NCBI GenBank assembly: GCA_025266875.1
Contig: JALLLT010000036.1
Location: forward strand, 310,001-374,000
Direction of reading: 5' to 3'
DNA length: 64,000 nt
From: Fennellomyces sp. T-0311
Taxonomy: Eukaryota; Mucoromycota; Mucoromycetes; Mucorales; Lichtheimiaceae
Part shown: positions 1-11,590 of the stretch, piece by piece
Numbering within the stretch: position 1 is the first letter of the stretch
Layout of the letters: each line of letters begins with the position of its first letter
The notes under the pieces: generated by a model
The model's input: the letters and a program-made list of their open reading frames with translations, nothing else
Databases searched by the model: none
Told to the model about the DNA's origin: nothing
Translations under genes and position numbers: made by a program

Positions 1-1291
1 TGGCTGGGGAAAGGCACCGCCACGGTACGACCATTCCGCCGTATTAATGTAAGTCTTACCCGCTGTTTTGGAATCGAGAAAGCTGACGGCTGTACTAGCC
101 AAGACAAGGTGTTTGTGTTCGGCGGTACTACGAATGTGGGCGGCAGTCCTACACATGCTGACTTTGGCAGTGTGCTTGGTAAGTTCCCTCAAGCAGTGCA
201 TTGTAATAAGTAGCGCATTCGCTAATTCAGAGTCAACTAGTTTTTGATACCATTGAAAACAAGGCTGTGAGTATGGCCACCATTGGTGATATCCCACCTC
301 CACGACTCCAGTAAGGCTTTATTTCTTTATTGGGCTCTATCGACGGTCTAACTTGCTTTACCACAGATTCTCTGCAGCTGCAGCACCCGATGGCAAGTCG
401 ATTGTCGTATTCGGCGGTCTGAACACATCGTCACCAGATGCTTTTGACAGCAGTCCAGACATTTTTGTACTGGACACGTGCAAACTGGAGTGGACCAAAC
501 CGGACATAGGCGGAGACATTCCGGAGGCTCGTGCTAGTCATGGCGTGGTCACTTACGGAAATTATATGATCGTGCTATACGGTAGGACTGCAGCCTTGAT
601 GATACCTGAGCGATAGTACTCAAATGGAACGTTAGGCTATACTAACATGGGCACGTACGCTGGCACCAAGTACCCTATTTATACCAAGAAGGTGGATATC
701 TTGGACATGCATTCGTGGAAATGGGTGAGAAGCATATCGCACCAAGATAACCCGACTGCGAAAGCCGACGCTGGATGTACCTTTAGCTTCCCCAAATTTC
801 CGGACGACACTAGCCTAACTCAGGGTGATCATCCCATGGAGTATGATCCTACGGTCATCGCCAATCCTAACAAGGCTAGCAACGGTGCTCGCAACAAAGG
901 ACTTGCCATCGGCTTATCAATTTTCGGCATATTATTGATTATCGGTGGCTTCTTCTTCTACCGACGTCGCCAGCGCAAGAAGGCACGCGCATTGAACCCT
1001 CGATGGCTGCCTGGTGCAATCACATCTCATAAGGGTGGCGCCAACAATGATTATCCACTGTTTGTATATAACAACGCCGACCAAAAGGACGCAACGGACG
1101 AGAAGAAGCCGCCGCGACTGTCGCTTGACAACGATAGCGATGGCATGCGCACGTACACTGCGAACGACCACGACAATTGGGCACGGGCTCTCGATCAGGA
1201 TCCAGAGCGGCCGGAGGATGGACGGCCAATGTCGCGACACACCGAAGTTTGGGAAAGAATGCGCTCGCTGCATGATCAACGTAACACTTAA
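1..1291 (+). CDS. Kelch-repeat protein with one C-terminal transmembrane helix (5' end missing)
   Basis: The gene runs in from before the window. Exons I support are 1-48, 99-178, 241-310, 367-581 and 636-1291, joined by GT-AG introns that keep one frame. The product shows kelch-type blades: PPRYDHSAVL followed by DKVFVFGG, then IVVFGG and MIVLYG after D/E-rich loops, so it should form a beta-propeller outside the membrane. A hydrophobic stretch encoded near 900-960 (GLAIGLSIFGILLIIGG) is followed by a basic stop-transfer RRRQRKK and a hydrophilic tail of about 105 residues. Kelch propellers bind proteins or sugars; the ligand cannot be told here. The layout resembles fungal galactose-oxidase/kelch-like membrane proteins. 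The partner and any signal peptide are out of view. The family call is firm, the role unknown. Confidence 0.82.
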
Positions 1292-1360
1292 TTCTAGTAT
1301 AATCTCCTTTACTCCATTTTTTTGCTGTACAAATATACTTATAATTTACTTTGTTCCTGT

Positions 1361-1870
1361 CTACTGGTTCGTATCGGATGGTGGTAATGGCTTCCCTGCC
1401 ACTGCGAGTCGACCAGCGACCGCCCCGCCGACCGCTGCTCCATATACGATCACACCGCAGCGAAGTAATAGTTCTCCTGCCATTTTGGCCGTCACCCAGC
1501 GAATATCCGCCCCTGGTGGCGCATGCGCAAAGAATAGCCGGTGTCGCGTATTCTTGCCAAACATACTTCTCGACAGTAGGCCGAACGAACCGACCGTACC
1601 AACTGTTGCAGCAAAACCTGACCGAGCAGGATAGTCTTCTCTCAACAGTTGCCGTACACCTGCCGAAAAGAACGAGTTGAGCCAAAAAATAAAAAGATCG
1701 TAATTGGGGTCATTGATTTTACTTTTTTGTTGAGATGTGCTTACGTCGCCGTGGCAAATCTTGGCAGCTTGATAATCGGCTTCATTGAATACTGTGGACC
1801 AAGTAAAGTAGCCGATGGGTGCACCAACGAGCACAACAGGGAGGAAGATAGCCATGGTTATGTTAAGCAA
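1361..1870 (-). CDS. Small hypothetical membrane-associated protein
   Basis: This is an open frame of 169 codons, convergent with the kelch gene, with GC-rich coding-like third positions. The N terminus (MLNITMAIFLPVVLVGAPIGY) is a hydrophobic segment that could be a signal anchor. A second Gly/Ala/Val-rich hydrophobic stretch (VIVYGAAVGGAVAG) lies near the C terminus. An intron-like block sits inside the frame (minus strand 1744 down to 1660: GTAAGC donor, CTCAAC branch-like motif, CGGCAG acceptor), but it is 85 nt long and removing it breaks the frame. Either the frame is used unspliced or the downstream exon model is wrong. I do not recognise the family. Confidence 0.4.
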   Translation of the reverse strand: MLNITMAIFLPVVLVGAPIGYFTWSTVFNEADYQAAKICHGDVSTSQQKSKINDPNYDLFIFWLNSFFSAGVRQLLREDYPARSGFAATVGTVGSFGLLSRSMFGKNTRHRLFFAHAPPGADIRWVTAKMAGELLLRCGVIVYGAAVGGAVAGRLAVAGKPLPPSDTNQ

Positions 1871-4310
1871 GTGTGACCGGATCGGGACAGGGTTTCAAGA
1901 CCGGACTATTCGCTTTCTGGCTTGTCATCACATGAAGCGGGTATACTTTGACTACTGGCATGTACCTGCGTATTCTCGCCAGCTGCGCATAGTTCGTTGC
2001 TATGGGTATTCGAGCCGTACCTAATGAGTTGAAATAATATATTCACATTGAGCCCGGTATAGCGTCTAAATCAAGTAGTGCTTCCGTGGAGAACAGCCTT
2101 TCAAGGCGTGATGATACAGGTTTGTATGACAGCCTGCATGAATTTTACCATTGCTTCAGTCATTGCTTCACCAGCTATATCGATTGGTCTATTACAAAAA
2201 CAGCAGATTACAATGTAACAGTGTCGAATGTGGTCACAACGATAGAGTGACTTGGTCCGAAAAGAGGATAGGTGCAACTAGATGACCTAAGAAGCACTGA
2301 TGAGAGGAGATAGTTTGCCGTCTGCCGAGTATTCCAAGGCGAGCATCAGGCGATCTTTTGGGTGGAGCGCATACCACCTTTACGTAATACGTATGCAAGA
2401 ATTTGCATCACAAAAGTTGATGATGAGCGACATTTGTGTGTTCGTTTCATATTGAGCAGACCATGTTCACAAACCGGAAAAAGTTCGCAAAGCGAAAAAG
2501 GAAAAAATATGAATCCAAAGGACTATTTTTCCTTTACTAAATAAAAATAAATAGAGAATGTTACTAAAACCCGAGAAATAAGTGCTTGATTACTTGCTTA
2601 CATAGTTAGATTAACTAATGATAAGTCGTCGAAGGAGTAAACGGATGGAAACAATTCCCGCTTTGTGTAATTCAGAACTTTAGCTGTAACGATGCGTATT
2701 ATGTTTCAAATCTTAGATGAACCATTGGCGGTCGTCATCTTATCCAAGCATCATGGTGAGATTGTTACACAAAGAAGACTGAAAACGTGAGATCTTGTGC
2801 ATGGGTAAGTGGTTTATGTAATACTGTTAAAAAAGTGGTTTTGAGTTGCCCAAAATACAAACACCACTATCCCTGACACCCAATCCAGGGTTACCTTCGG
2901 AATCTGAGTGCAGATGATACCGTTGATCCCCGTCCTTTTCAATTCGGCCAAGACACTCACGGACTTGTTAAAATAGACATTGTGTGGAATACCAGAGCAA
3001 ATAGAAAACGTGTGATTCAACCTCACCCCGCAAAACCTCTTTTCAATCCTGTACTATGTATTCCGTTCCAAAAGTAGCATACCACCGAATAAGGCAGATT
3101 GCCGGCCAGAGCGATACTCCCATCGTGTTTCATTGCTTTGGACTATTGCTTCCCTACAAGATATCAATCCATCTTGACCGATAAACTCAGCTAAACCCGA
3201 ATTGCGGAGGCTGCGGGATGCGACATTTGGATGCGGGGAGGCGCTGAACGGTTTCGTGCACCTCGTAAAAATTGACGGTCGTACCATGGAATTTGACCTT
3301 TGCTTATTGAGCGATTCAAACCTGTCGCCTCCTTGAGTGAGCACATGGATCTGCAGAGTAACACAGATTGACGTCGCTGCTTGCATCAAAACCTAATTGA
3401 ACAATTGTGCTGTAAGAAACGGGTGATATGTACAAATGTCACGGCAAACTCACCAAATACAGCACATGTGATATACTAAAAGTGTATGTTCAATATGGTT
3501 GGGCTACATAATTACAATAGTTTGACTTGTTTGTTTCCAGTTCCGTGCGCAATCGATATCTTTGGTACATAGATAGCTAGCATCAGTGATAATATAATAA
3601 TAAGCTTTGCGACTTCTCCCTAACCTGGCTAATGGCGAAGAGAAACCGGGAGGGTAAAACGTTTAGCAAGCTGTGTTGTGATAAGCTTTCTATCCCAGTG
3701 GTAAGATTGTAGCGCGCCAATATCAATAGAATTTGTCGGCGTTATGAGTCGTAGCGCGAAATTAAAGGAAGCAGATCAGGGAAAAAGCGGCATAAGACAA
3801 ATTACCGCTAAGAAGACGGAGCACCTCCCAACAAACTTTAAGTTGTCTGTTTCAACATGGAGTGGAGGAGCTCTCCAGTCGTCTGCGACAACATGCACAG
3901 CCTAGAATGATGTCAGAAAGCGGTTGCCTTTGCCTTGGTGACCGTCATCTTTCAAATTTCCTAATCGAGAGTGTCTTGCGGGTTGGTACCACAACTGTAC
4001 CAGTCAGCAGTAGAACAGGCTCTATTCCCGCGTGGCGTTGATCTTTCCATTCACCAACGTTTTCCTTTCCAAAGACAAGAAGCGAAGTGGTGTGTTTTTG
4101 CGAATGCCAATGAAAGACTGATCCAAGGCCGTCGAGAAACCGGGTGGCATGTTGAATACAAATCGCGTGATCCTTCAAAGGTTTCTTTTTAATGGATGAC
4201 ATTTTTTCACTGTCCGCACCCACCGTTGCATTTTGTAAAACTCCCTCTGCATTATTTTTTAAAAAACAACTCTGTGCAAGCATACAAAGACTCACACAAA
4301 CAAAAACAGA
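1871..4310. other. Intergenic spacer, no gene recognised
   Basis: About 2.4 kb of AT-rich sequence without an exon-like frame that I can defend. A 111-codon minus frame at 3054-3389 has no recognisable motif and no flanking splice sites that extend it. The last 150 bases before 4311 are the leader of the stress-protein gene. Confidence 0.5.
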
Positions 4311-5006
4311 ATGGCTCGTGAAATCATCTTGGCAATTGACCCTGAATCCGAAGAAGCTGGAAAAACGGTCGCGTGGTCTGCGGCGAATTTTTTGCGTGAA
4401 ACGGATCAAGTCTGTCTGCTCACTGTCATGTACTTGGACGCCGAGTTCATGGACCACGGTAATTTGCCTTTGTCGCTTGTGCGCGCAGTCGTCCCGGTAG
4501 CTCATATGCACGTTTAGATTACTCCATAGCCGTCGACGAGAAAGATATTATTGAGATGGAGGAAAAGGTATAGCTAAGCGCACAAAGTGTAACATGGTAA
4601 CGTGCTCACACACCATTCTCTGTTCCCCCCAGCTGAAAACCAAGTACACCGTCGGCCTTGAGACCATCAAAAACGATCTAACGAAGCTCGGGATTCGCAA
4701 TGTCAATACCCTAATCCTGAATTCAGGACCAGCTGGTCCCACGGCACGATTGATCGAGCATCTCGACACCATTCACACTGATTGCTTGATCATGGGCAGT
4801 CGGAATCTGTCGGGCTGGAAACGGTAAGCATTTTTGTAATGGACACGAGGACGCATAACGTAAGCATCACGACAATGGATGCTATGCGTCGGATCACAGC
4901 AAGAAGCGGCGGGCTAACGTTCTGCCATCTGTATAGGCTTTTGATGGGAAGCTTCAGCGAATACATCCAGTCGCATGTTCATTGCCCCGTTCTTGTAGTC
5001 AAATAG
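4311..5006 (+). CDS. Universal stress protein (UspA-fold), single domain
   Basis: Four exons (4311-4458, 4518-4567, 4633-4823, 4937-5006) sum to 459 nt and give a 152-residue protein, the usual size of a one-domain UspA protein. The start REIILAIDP followed by SEEAGKTVAWS is the first beta strand and helix of the fold. The end carries the diagnostic ATP-loop block GSRNLSGWKR, then LLMGSFSEYIQSHVHCPVLVV, which matches the family G-2x-G-9x-G(S/T) pattern in spirit, although the second glycine is replaced within NLSGW. Such proteins bind ATP or act as stress-linked scaffolds in the cytosol. Introns are 59, 65 and 113 nt and all are GT-AG. Confidence 0.88.
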
Positions 5007-5061
5007 TTACAATAAAGTCGCTGATCCAGGCTTTACTTTTTTCTGAAGTGTTGTGTGGTAC

Positions 5062-5290
5062 GGGTGGGTGGGTGGGCGGGGGGAGCATGTGTAACGCGTC
5101 TGCTCTGTTTGCCTAAACTGGGGTTCCGCGGCCAGGGCTGATCACAGGCGGTGGAATTGAGTTACCTATCCTGGATTCACGCCCATTCCCACCGAATTAA
5201 ATCCACCGCCTGGAGGCTGCGTGGGGAAATGTGGGAACACGGTACACATACACAACTTATATAAGCAACTGAACCTTTCCTGGGTATATA
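5062..5290 (+). promoter_or_regulatory. Promoter of the hexose transporter: G-tract cluster and TATA boxes
   Basis: The 383-base gap before the transporter holds a run of five G-tracts separated by single bases at 5062-5083, which could form a G-quadruplex. It also has GTGGGGAAAT-type GC-box sequence at about 5220 and two TATA-like elements, CTATATAAGC near 5257 and GGTATATAAG near 5282. The second lies about 105 bases before the ATG and is followed by a pyrimidine-rich leader. The GC box resembles the carbon-repressor (Mig1/CreA) core, which would suit a sugar transporter; that link is inference. Confidence 0.5.
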
Positions 5291-5389
5291 AGACAGTCTT
5301 CCTGACCTTCTCCGTCTTCTTTCGCCACCTCTTTTGGTCTTTTTGTCTGCTTTCGCTGCGAGAATTCTTGAGCGTACTGTTCTTCCATC

Positions 5390-7317
5390 ATGGGTAGCTC
5401 TTCTTTAACGAAAAGGGTCACCACTAATGTCTATGTATGGTGAAAACATGCGCGATCCATTTTCCCTTTTACTGCAAATAACTGATCCTTTTGGCATAGG
5501 TCATCGGCTCCTTCGCAGCCATTGCCGGTATTATGTTTGGCTTCGATATCGGTTCCAACTCTGGTGTTATCGGTACCAAACAGTAAGCCTAGCCCTACAG
5601 CCTCGACCTGCCAAGACACTAACGGATCAATGGCAGATATCGCGACTACTTCAACGACCCGAGTGATTTGCTTCAGGGAGGCATCAATGGTGCTCTGAGT
5701 GCTGGCTGCTTTGTCGGTGCCTTGCTTGCTGGTTTCCCTGCTGATCGCTATTCTCGTAAATTCACCTTGATCGGTGCTTCCATCCTTTTCGTCATCGGTT
5801 CCGTCTTCCAAGCTGCTGCCAACGGTGTTCCTCTTCTCTGTGTCGGTCGTGTCCTCAACGGTATGAGCGAGATTTGTATTTTCTACTCTCGCAGTTCCAC
5901 TTATGGTTAATTTTGCAAAAAATAGGTTTGTCCGTCGGTGTCACCTCCATGGTTGTACCTCTCTATCAGTCCGAAATCGCTCCCAAGGAAATCCGTGGTC
6001 GTATTGTTGCTGTGCAGCAATGGTCTATCACCTGGTACGCTGCTGTGTTGCTTTGAAAACAAGCGTTCGAAACTAACGAATTTTCTTTGTCGTCACGTAC
6101 CATAGGGGTATTATGATCTCGTGAGTATCCTTTTTTTTATATCCCCGCGGAAGAGTTGCAGCATTAACACGATTCCTCCTGTAGTTTCTGGATTCAGTAT
6201 GGTTCGCAGTTCATCGGCACAACTGCTGCTTTCCGTATTCCCTGGGGTGTTCAGGGTGTTCCTGCGTAAGTGATCCGACGTTTTGACTTTTTTTTTTTTA
6301 CAGGTCACTAATATACTCCGCAGTTTGATTCTTTTGAGTGGCATGTGGGCATTCCCCCATTCGCCTCGTTGGTTGGCCGACAAGGGCCGTATGGATGAGG
6401 CTATTCAGGTTCTTGCGGATATTCACGGTGATGGCGACGTCAACCACCCTCGTGTGCAACTGGAAATCCAAGAAATCGAAGCCGTCATCAAATTCGACAA
6501 AGAGCAGGCCTCTCACCGTTATGCCGATATTTTCAAGCCCCAATATGCTTACCGTGCATCTCTCGGCATTTGCTTGCAGATTTGGCAGCAGCTGACTGGT
6601 ATGAACATTATCATGTTCTACGTTGTCTTGCTTTTCGAGCAGGCTGGTGTTGGCGACAGCCAGGAAGCTACCTTGGTGTCTGCTGGTGTCAACTATGTCG
6701 TCAATGTCGTCATGACTATTCCCGCCATTCTTTTCGTTGACAAGTGGGGACGTCGTTACACCATGATTGGCGGTGCTCTTATGATGTCTCTCTTCCTTTG
6801 GGTTGTTGGTGGTGTTATGAGCCAGGGTGAATGGTCCATTAACCCTCAGACTGGCAAGTGGGAAATGTACATGGCTGATCACAACAAGTCCAAGGGTATG
6901 GTCGCCTGCGTCTATCTCTTTGTCGCTTCCTTCGCCTGCACCTGGGGTCCTTTGGGCTGGATCTACCCCGCTGAAATCTTCCCTCTCCGTATTCGCGCCA
7001 TCGCTGTCTCGCTTTCCACCTCTGCTAACTGGCTGTTCAACTGGGTTTTGAACTTTGTTGTTCCTATGTTGATGCAGCGCATCCGTTTCGGCTTGTATAT
7101 GCTTTTCGCCGGTTTCAACTTTTTGATGGCACTTCACGTCTTCATCGCTTACCCCGAGACAAAGGGCTTCACTCTTGAAGAGATGGACATTGTCTTTGAG
7201 CAAAACCCTCGCAAGCGGGTAGATCGTGCCTTTGTCGAGGCAGAACTTGCCCGTCGCTCGGGCTTGGATGCTGGTCACGACACGGCATCCAACGAGAAGA
7301 CTCAAGAAATTGTGTAA
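5390..7317 (+). CDS. MFS sugar (hexose) transporter
   Basis: Seven exons (5390-5434, 5500-5582, 5637-5860, 5926-6034, 6106-6120, 6185-6265, 6324-7317) sum to 1551 nt and give a 516-residue protein, typical of fungal HXT/RGT-like carriers. Diagnostic motifs are GFDIGSNSGVIGT in TM1, DRYSRKFTLIG in loop 2-3, VPLYQSEIAPKEIRGR after TM4, PHSPRWL at the central loop, QQLTGMNIIMFY in TM7, DKWGRRYTMIGG, WGPLGWIYPAEIFPLRIR and PETKGFTLEEMD at the end of TM12. The protein should move monosaccharides across the plasma membrane as a 12-helix proton symporter or uniporter; the substrate range cannot be read from sequence. Exon 5 is only 15 nt. The large last exon carries the whole C-terminal half without introns. 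Confidence 0.95.
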
Positions 7318-8949
7318 TCGGAACAAACCAGTCCCTCCTCCCACTTTATTCTTTTACTCTCTCTCTCTCTTCACTTATGATTTGTATTAGATATAATACC
7401 CATCCGCAATCTACGTTAATTTTCCTTTGGCAGAAATATTACTACCCCCTATTTTTTCACTTTTTTTTTGGAGAATTTCTAGTCATCAAATCAAAATATC
7501 AATGGTCTTTTTTTAATTCTTAAGGGTTTTTTCTCACTGTTACATATACAAATTGATTGACCGTTGCACCAACTTACCGCCACTCCCCACTCCCCCGGTT
7601 CTTTACCAGTTCGTAAATATCACATGGTCGGACAAGGCAAAAGTCCCTTATTTTCCCGTACGATTTTCCAGGTCTTCGATGGATCAGCCTTACATAATGC
7701 TGTTGTGCCACCTTTTGACGTGATGCACGAAGGATTATGATCAGGGACTCCGCGGAAATGATACTGACCACCCGGTCCGAACAGCTTCTAATTCAAGAAA
7801 ATATCCCATTCATGGACTTGTGATTCCAGGCAGAAGTCACGCTTTATTCTCACGTAAGCATGATTCAACTTGCGAGACTTGAGTAGCTTTTGTTGAAATA
7901 GTTGTTGCACGGTTGACGAACAGTTGCTAGCATGCACACTGTCAGGGTCAACATATATTGGAAGTCTAGTTGTCACTTTCGAACTATGATGCGGAGTGAT
8001 CCAGCACTTGCAGGCATGATCATTGACAGCCAATAGGCATTTTTTATTCTTGTACTGTGGGACTATGGACCTGCTGTAACATGAGAATTACCTTTATTAG
8101 CAGAAGATCCAATATCAAGAACAACGAATCAAGGGCCAATGACGATAGCACAAGTTCCCGACCCTTGTGCTTCAAGTTCAACCTTACGTAAAAAGCTATT
8201 TTTTTTGTGCTAATAATTTTATGACCCTGTCATGATAATTGTAGAGCACATTCAAATCTGATATTGCCAGGATCATTGACATGCTCTGGCATATATAGTA
8301 AAGGGTTTCAGAGCTGTTCATGTAAAATTATATACATTTTGGCATAATTGATAGCTTACCCGAATGTTATGGCAGAAATCGTAGAAAAATACATAAAGCT
8401 GTCATATAAAATTTACCAGATATTAAGCTATCCAAAAATGCATACAAGTCTTTTTATGTCGTCAACTCTGAAGCTCTCTAATAACATTCATATATAGCTG
8501 CTATTGTCGTATAACAACATCGGCACATAGCATCAATATCATCTGACCAATCAGAAATATACATTATGAGGACAAGCTGTAGCTTCGGGTACTTTCCAGT
8601 ACTTAATCTACGTGCTCGAAACATATAATACAATTATGTATAAAGCCAAATAGTTCATGCTTGTGGAACAAGCACTTGGGAGGGATTATGGACAATTTTT
8701 GTACAACGTTGGAAATATCGATCTCATGAAATCATTCGCATTCATCAAGAAATTCAACTGAAGCATCTCTCTGATCGATGCTTCGATATCGAAATCCATA
8801 GTCAAAAGTCATTTCAAATTGAATACGCATAAATTTATCGCATGACGTGCAATAAAATATGTCGTTCCGTTCATCAAGAGAAAAAGTGATAAAATATGCA
8901 TAATGTTCATATTTATATTGCTTAATCTCTTTGTGATTACGTTTACAGA
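7318..8949. other. Intergenic spacer, no gene recognised
   Basis: The first 200 bases are the T-rich 3' flank of the transporter, including a CT-dinucleotide run near 7360. The rest is AT-rich with only short frames that lack motifs. Confidence 0.5.
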
Positions 8950-10060
8950 TCAAAACTCGCGTATCTGTATGATTTCTCTGCGTAAGCATGTTTCTGAATG
9001 TCTAATACAGCCTTGACAGCCTTTCCTTGAAATCGTTTTGCTCGCATCCTTTATACGTGTGTTCACATCCTCTCTTTCAGCAAGCGTAGCTTTTTCTGTA
9101 TATGACTTCATTTTACTCCAGCATTCCTCGATCGGATTAAGGAAAGGCGAATAAGGTGGAAGGAAAACTTCTTGATGGCCGGCATCTCGTATAGTGTTGA
9201 TTATATACGTACACGAGCAATTATCCGTAACTATGCACACGTTTGGCATGTTGAGTGCTTCAAGTGGTTCGACAACTGCTGTGATGAATTTCAGAAAGTG
9301 GATGCTTGTTGTGCCAGTTTTACCGCTCCTTCCTAAGTCATCTAGTACTTCTGGTATGAGTAAGGACCTAGAAATTGCAATGAGTCCTCGACTTGAGATG
9401 TACTTAATGACGCTTAGGTTTGGTGAACGATGATTTCGAACTTCTGTGCCGGCTGGAACATGCCTTCTTGACCAACCTATCGATCGAATCTGGCTTGCCG
9501 AAATTTCGCACTCATCAATGAAAACGCAACGTAGTTGATAGTCTTAATCGTTTAGAATATTGTTCATCACAAATCTTTGTCCTTTTGCTAGTGTTAACGG
9601 TGTATTCCGGTCACGAACAAGCTTTCTGAGATGTTTTGCAGATAAGTCGATGTTGTTAGCCATATGGCGATACACTAAAGACGGATGTACGTTTAACCCT
9701 AGTAAATCAGAAGCATAAGATAATATGTAATAGAATATGTTCAGTATATATCTGGATGCTCTGTTCTAAGCTTGTTGTGTATCTCTTTAACGGTCAAAGC
9801 TACATTGTGCTCAACTTCGTTGTCGATAAATCGAGAATGCTAAACTCCAATTTTGTGGTTATTTCCTCTCCTATATTCGGCATCAAGGATATATCCAGGT
9901 CTTACTTCAGGATCTTCGGTGAAATTCGTACGCTGATGCTTTTTTTATATCCATTTTGTACGCTATATCTTGAATCTCGTATCCTTCAGTCTTGATTCAT
10001 TCGAGGAAACGATCAACTTATTTCGGATTATATCTTGTGCTGCTCCAGATGTATTTTTGC
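8950..10060 (-). pseudogene. Tc1/mariner-type (DDE) transposase relic
   Basis: Reading the minus strand from about 10060 down, there is a helix-turn-helix region (IQDIAYKM, SAYEFHRR), then LTVKEIHNKLRTEHP and, after a frameshift, ASDLLGLNVHPSLVYRHM. The catalytic core follows with the three acidic blocks CVFIDECE, VCIVTDNCS and LNPIEECWSKMK in the right order and spacing for a DDE endonuclease of the IS630/Tc1 superfamily. A stop lies just before the first catalytic block (about 9545), and at least one frameshift and further stops break the N-terminal part, so it cannot make active transposase. The last 600 bases are a single open frame, so decay is recent or slow. I found no clear terminal inverted repeats. 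Confidence 0.75.
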
Positions 10061-10351
10061 TTGGGAGTAGTTTCAACTTGATCATCATCGAATTGCTGTT
10101 CAAATATATCTTTGAATGTTGGTCCCAGAAACATTGGTAAAGAGCTCTTTACAATCAAATGTTGCAAAACAGGTCATATTGACTATACGCTCCAGATTGA
10201 GGATGATAATGGTATAAAATAAAGTGAGGATCTTCGTCCATAAAATCGTCCATCACAATAAAAAGTAAGGTTACTTTGTTGTTGTCAGAAGTAACTATGT
10301 AACTATACAACCAGCGGATATTTATACCTAATATACATAGAAATGAAGATG

Positions 10352-11049
10352 CACATGACGCACAATGCCCATTGAAGCAACTACCTTTAAACGACCACGT
10401 ACCGCCAAAACAAATCCAGATATTGTAAAAGATGACTAGACTGCTAGATTTCAGCACAGAAAAAGTGAGAGTATACACCACAAAGAAAGTGACAACACCA
10501 CTATTACCAATAAACTGAATGCTTACAACGGTGTCATCTGCATGAACAAAGTAAACGCTCTTCATGTAAAAAGCAGTAATACCGCTGTGAACAAAATGGA
10601 TGCACACGACATAGAAAAACGCTAAAATCCGTATGGTCAAAGTGGTTGCATAAATGTCTCAGGATCCACCTCAGTCTTATCCCATTGCCGAACCCCCCTT
10701 AATCCTCTCTGTTTTGAGAGTGAAAACCTACTTGCTTACGCGAAAGACTGCACTTGGTTGCCACAGAATGATGAATAACACTTCAAGCCAATGAATTTTT
10801 CTTATAAATGCTCATATAAACATCTTCATGACTTGGCCTATCTACTTGTATTCGTTAAGATGACACGATTGCTGCCGAAAAGGTTCTTAAACACAGTCTG
10901 GGAGACTTTTTCAATAGCTGGTATGTGAGGCACTGTTTTCAGCAGCAAAGCGCTCTTCGTCACCTACATAATCCGTGGGCCCATTGTTTCCAGTTTCATC
11001 AACAACATTCCCTTGCCCATCATCGTAAAATCCTGCGTACGTATGTATG
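10352..11049 (-). repeat. 0.7-kb inverted repeat, copy A
   Basis: The reverse complement of this stretch matches 17258-17975 over about 690 bases with scattered substitutions and a few small indels. The outer boundary is sharp, just after the shared CGTCATGTG (A at 10352, B at 17975). The inner boundary is within a shared TACGTACGC. In one frame both copies retain coding-like remnants, for example AVNKMDAHDIE, MSQD, SWYVRHCFQQ and ALRHLHNPWAHCFQF, broken by stops in A and less so in B. I do not recognise the protein. The two copies face each other across 6.2 kb of nested elements. Confidence 0.75.
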
Positions 11050-11214
11050 ATAATAATAAATAGTTATGTAATGAAAGAAAAGGTAACACCAAAGTTACCA
11101 TGGAATCTCTATATAATATCTTTCTAGTAACCATTTGCATGACCTTCTCCATATTACAGCCAGCTACGATATGGATCCTACAGCGCTCGTAAAGTCGCAG
11201 ACATATCAAAAAAT

Positions 11215-11372
11215 CAGTGAAAGATGCGGACAAGATGCGGACAAGATCAGGACAGGCTAAAAAAAAAGATGCGGGCAAAATTAGGACAAGATCAGGACAG
11301 GTAAAAAAAAAGATGCAGACAGATCCGGAGAAGATCAGGACAGGTTAAAAAAGATGCAGACAAGTCCGTTAC
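11215..11372. repeat. Degenerate short tandem repeat
   Basis: Four to five imperfect copies of an A/G-rich unit built on AAGATGCGGACAAG and AGATCAGGACAGG separated by A-runs. It starts 165 bases inside repeat copy A and stops shortly before the next transposon. No coding sense. Confidence 0.6.
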
Positions 11373-11590
11373 AATTACAATAAACATGCTTTATTTCGAT
11401 CGACGAGCTGGAGCAACTCTGCAGTTAAACTTGTTTGCTGCCTCGTTTTCCAACAAATCATGTCTTGTCAGTACTTCGATTCTGAAGCCATGGTCGATTA
11501 CGATCTCGCAAATGCTGGTGAACGTACTTGAAAGACATATTAATATCTTTACTTCAATGACAATTTTAGAGGATCTATAGATACATGATA

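Noticed and set aside
1014..1685. Arg- and Cys-rich frames on both strands across the end of the kelch gene
   Set aside because: They are shadows of the kelch C-terminal exon and of the minus-strand ORF; composition is that of misread coding sequence.
1660..1744. Intron-like block within the small minus-strand ORF
   Set aside because: Its splice signals look good, but its 85-nt length would shift the frame into an immediate stop; left as an unresolved alternative.
3945..4511. 188-codon minus-strand frame overlapping the start of the stress-protein gene
   Set aside because: It is antisense to the well-supported UspA exon and has no motif of its own.
6298..7344. 348-codon minus-strand frame under the hexose transporter
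   Set aside because: Exact antisense of the transporter's last exon, whose protein is unmistakable.
10155..10640. 161-codon minus-strand frame in repeat copy A that looks membrane-like
   Set aside because: The opposite strand holds the motif-bearing remnants shared with copy B, and this frame is not conserved as a unit in copy B.
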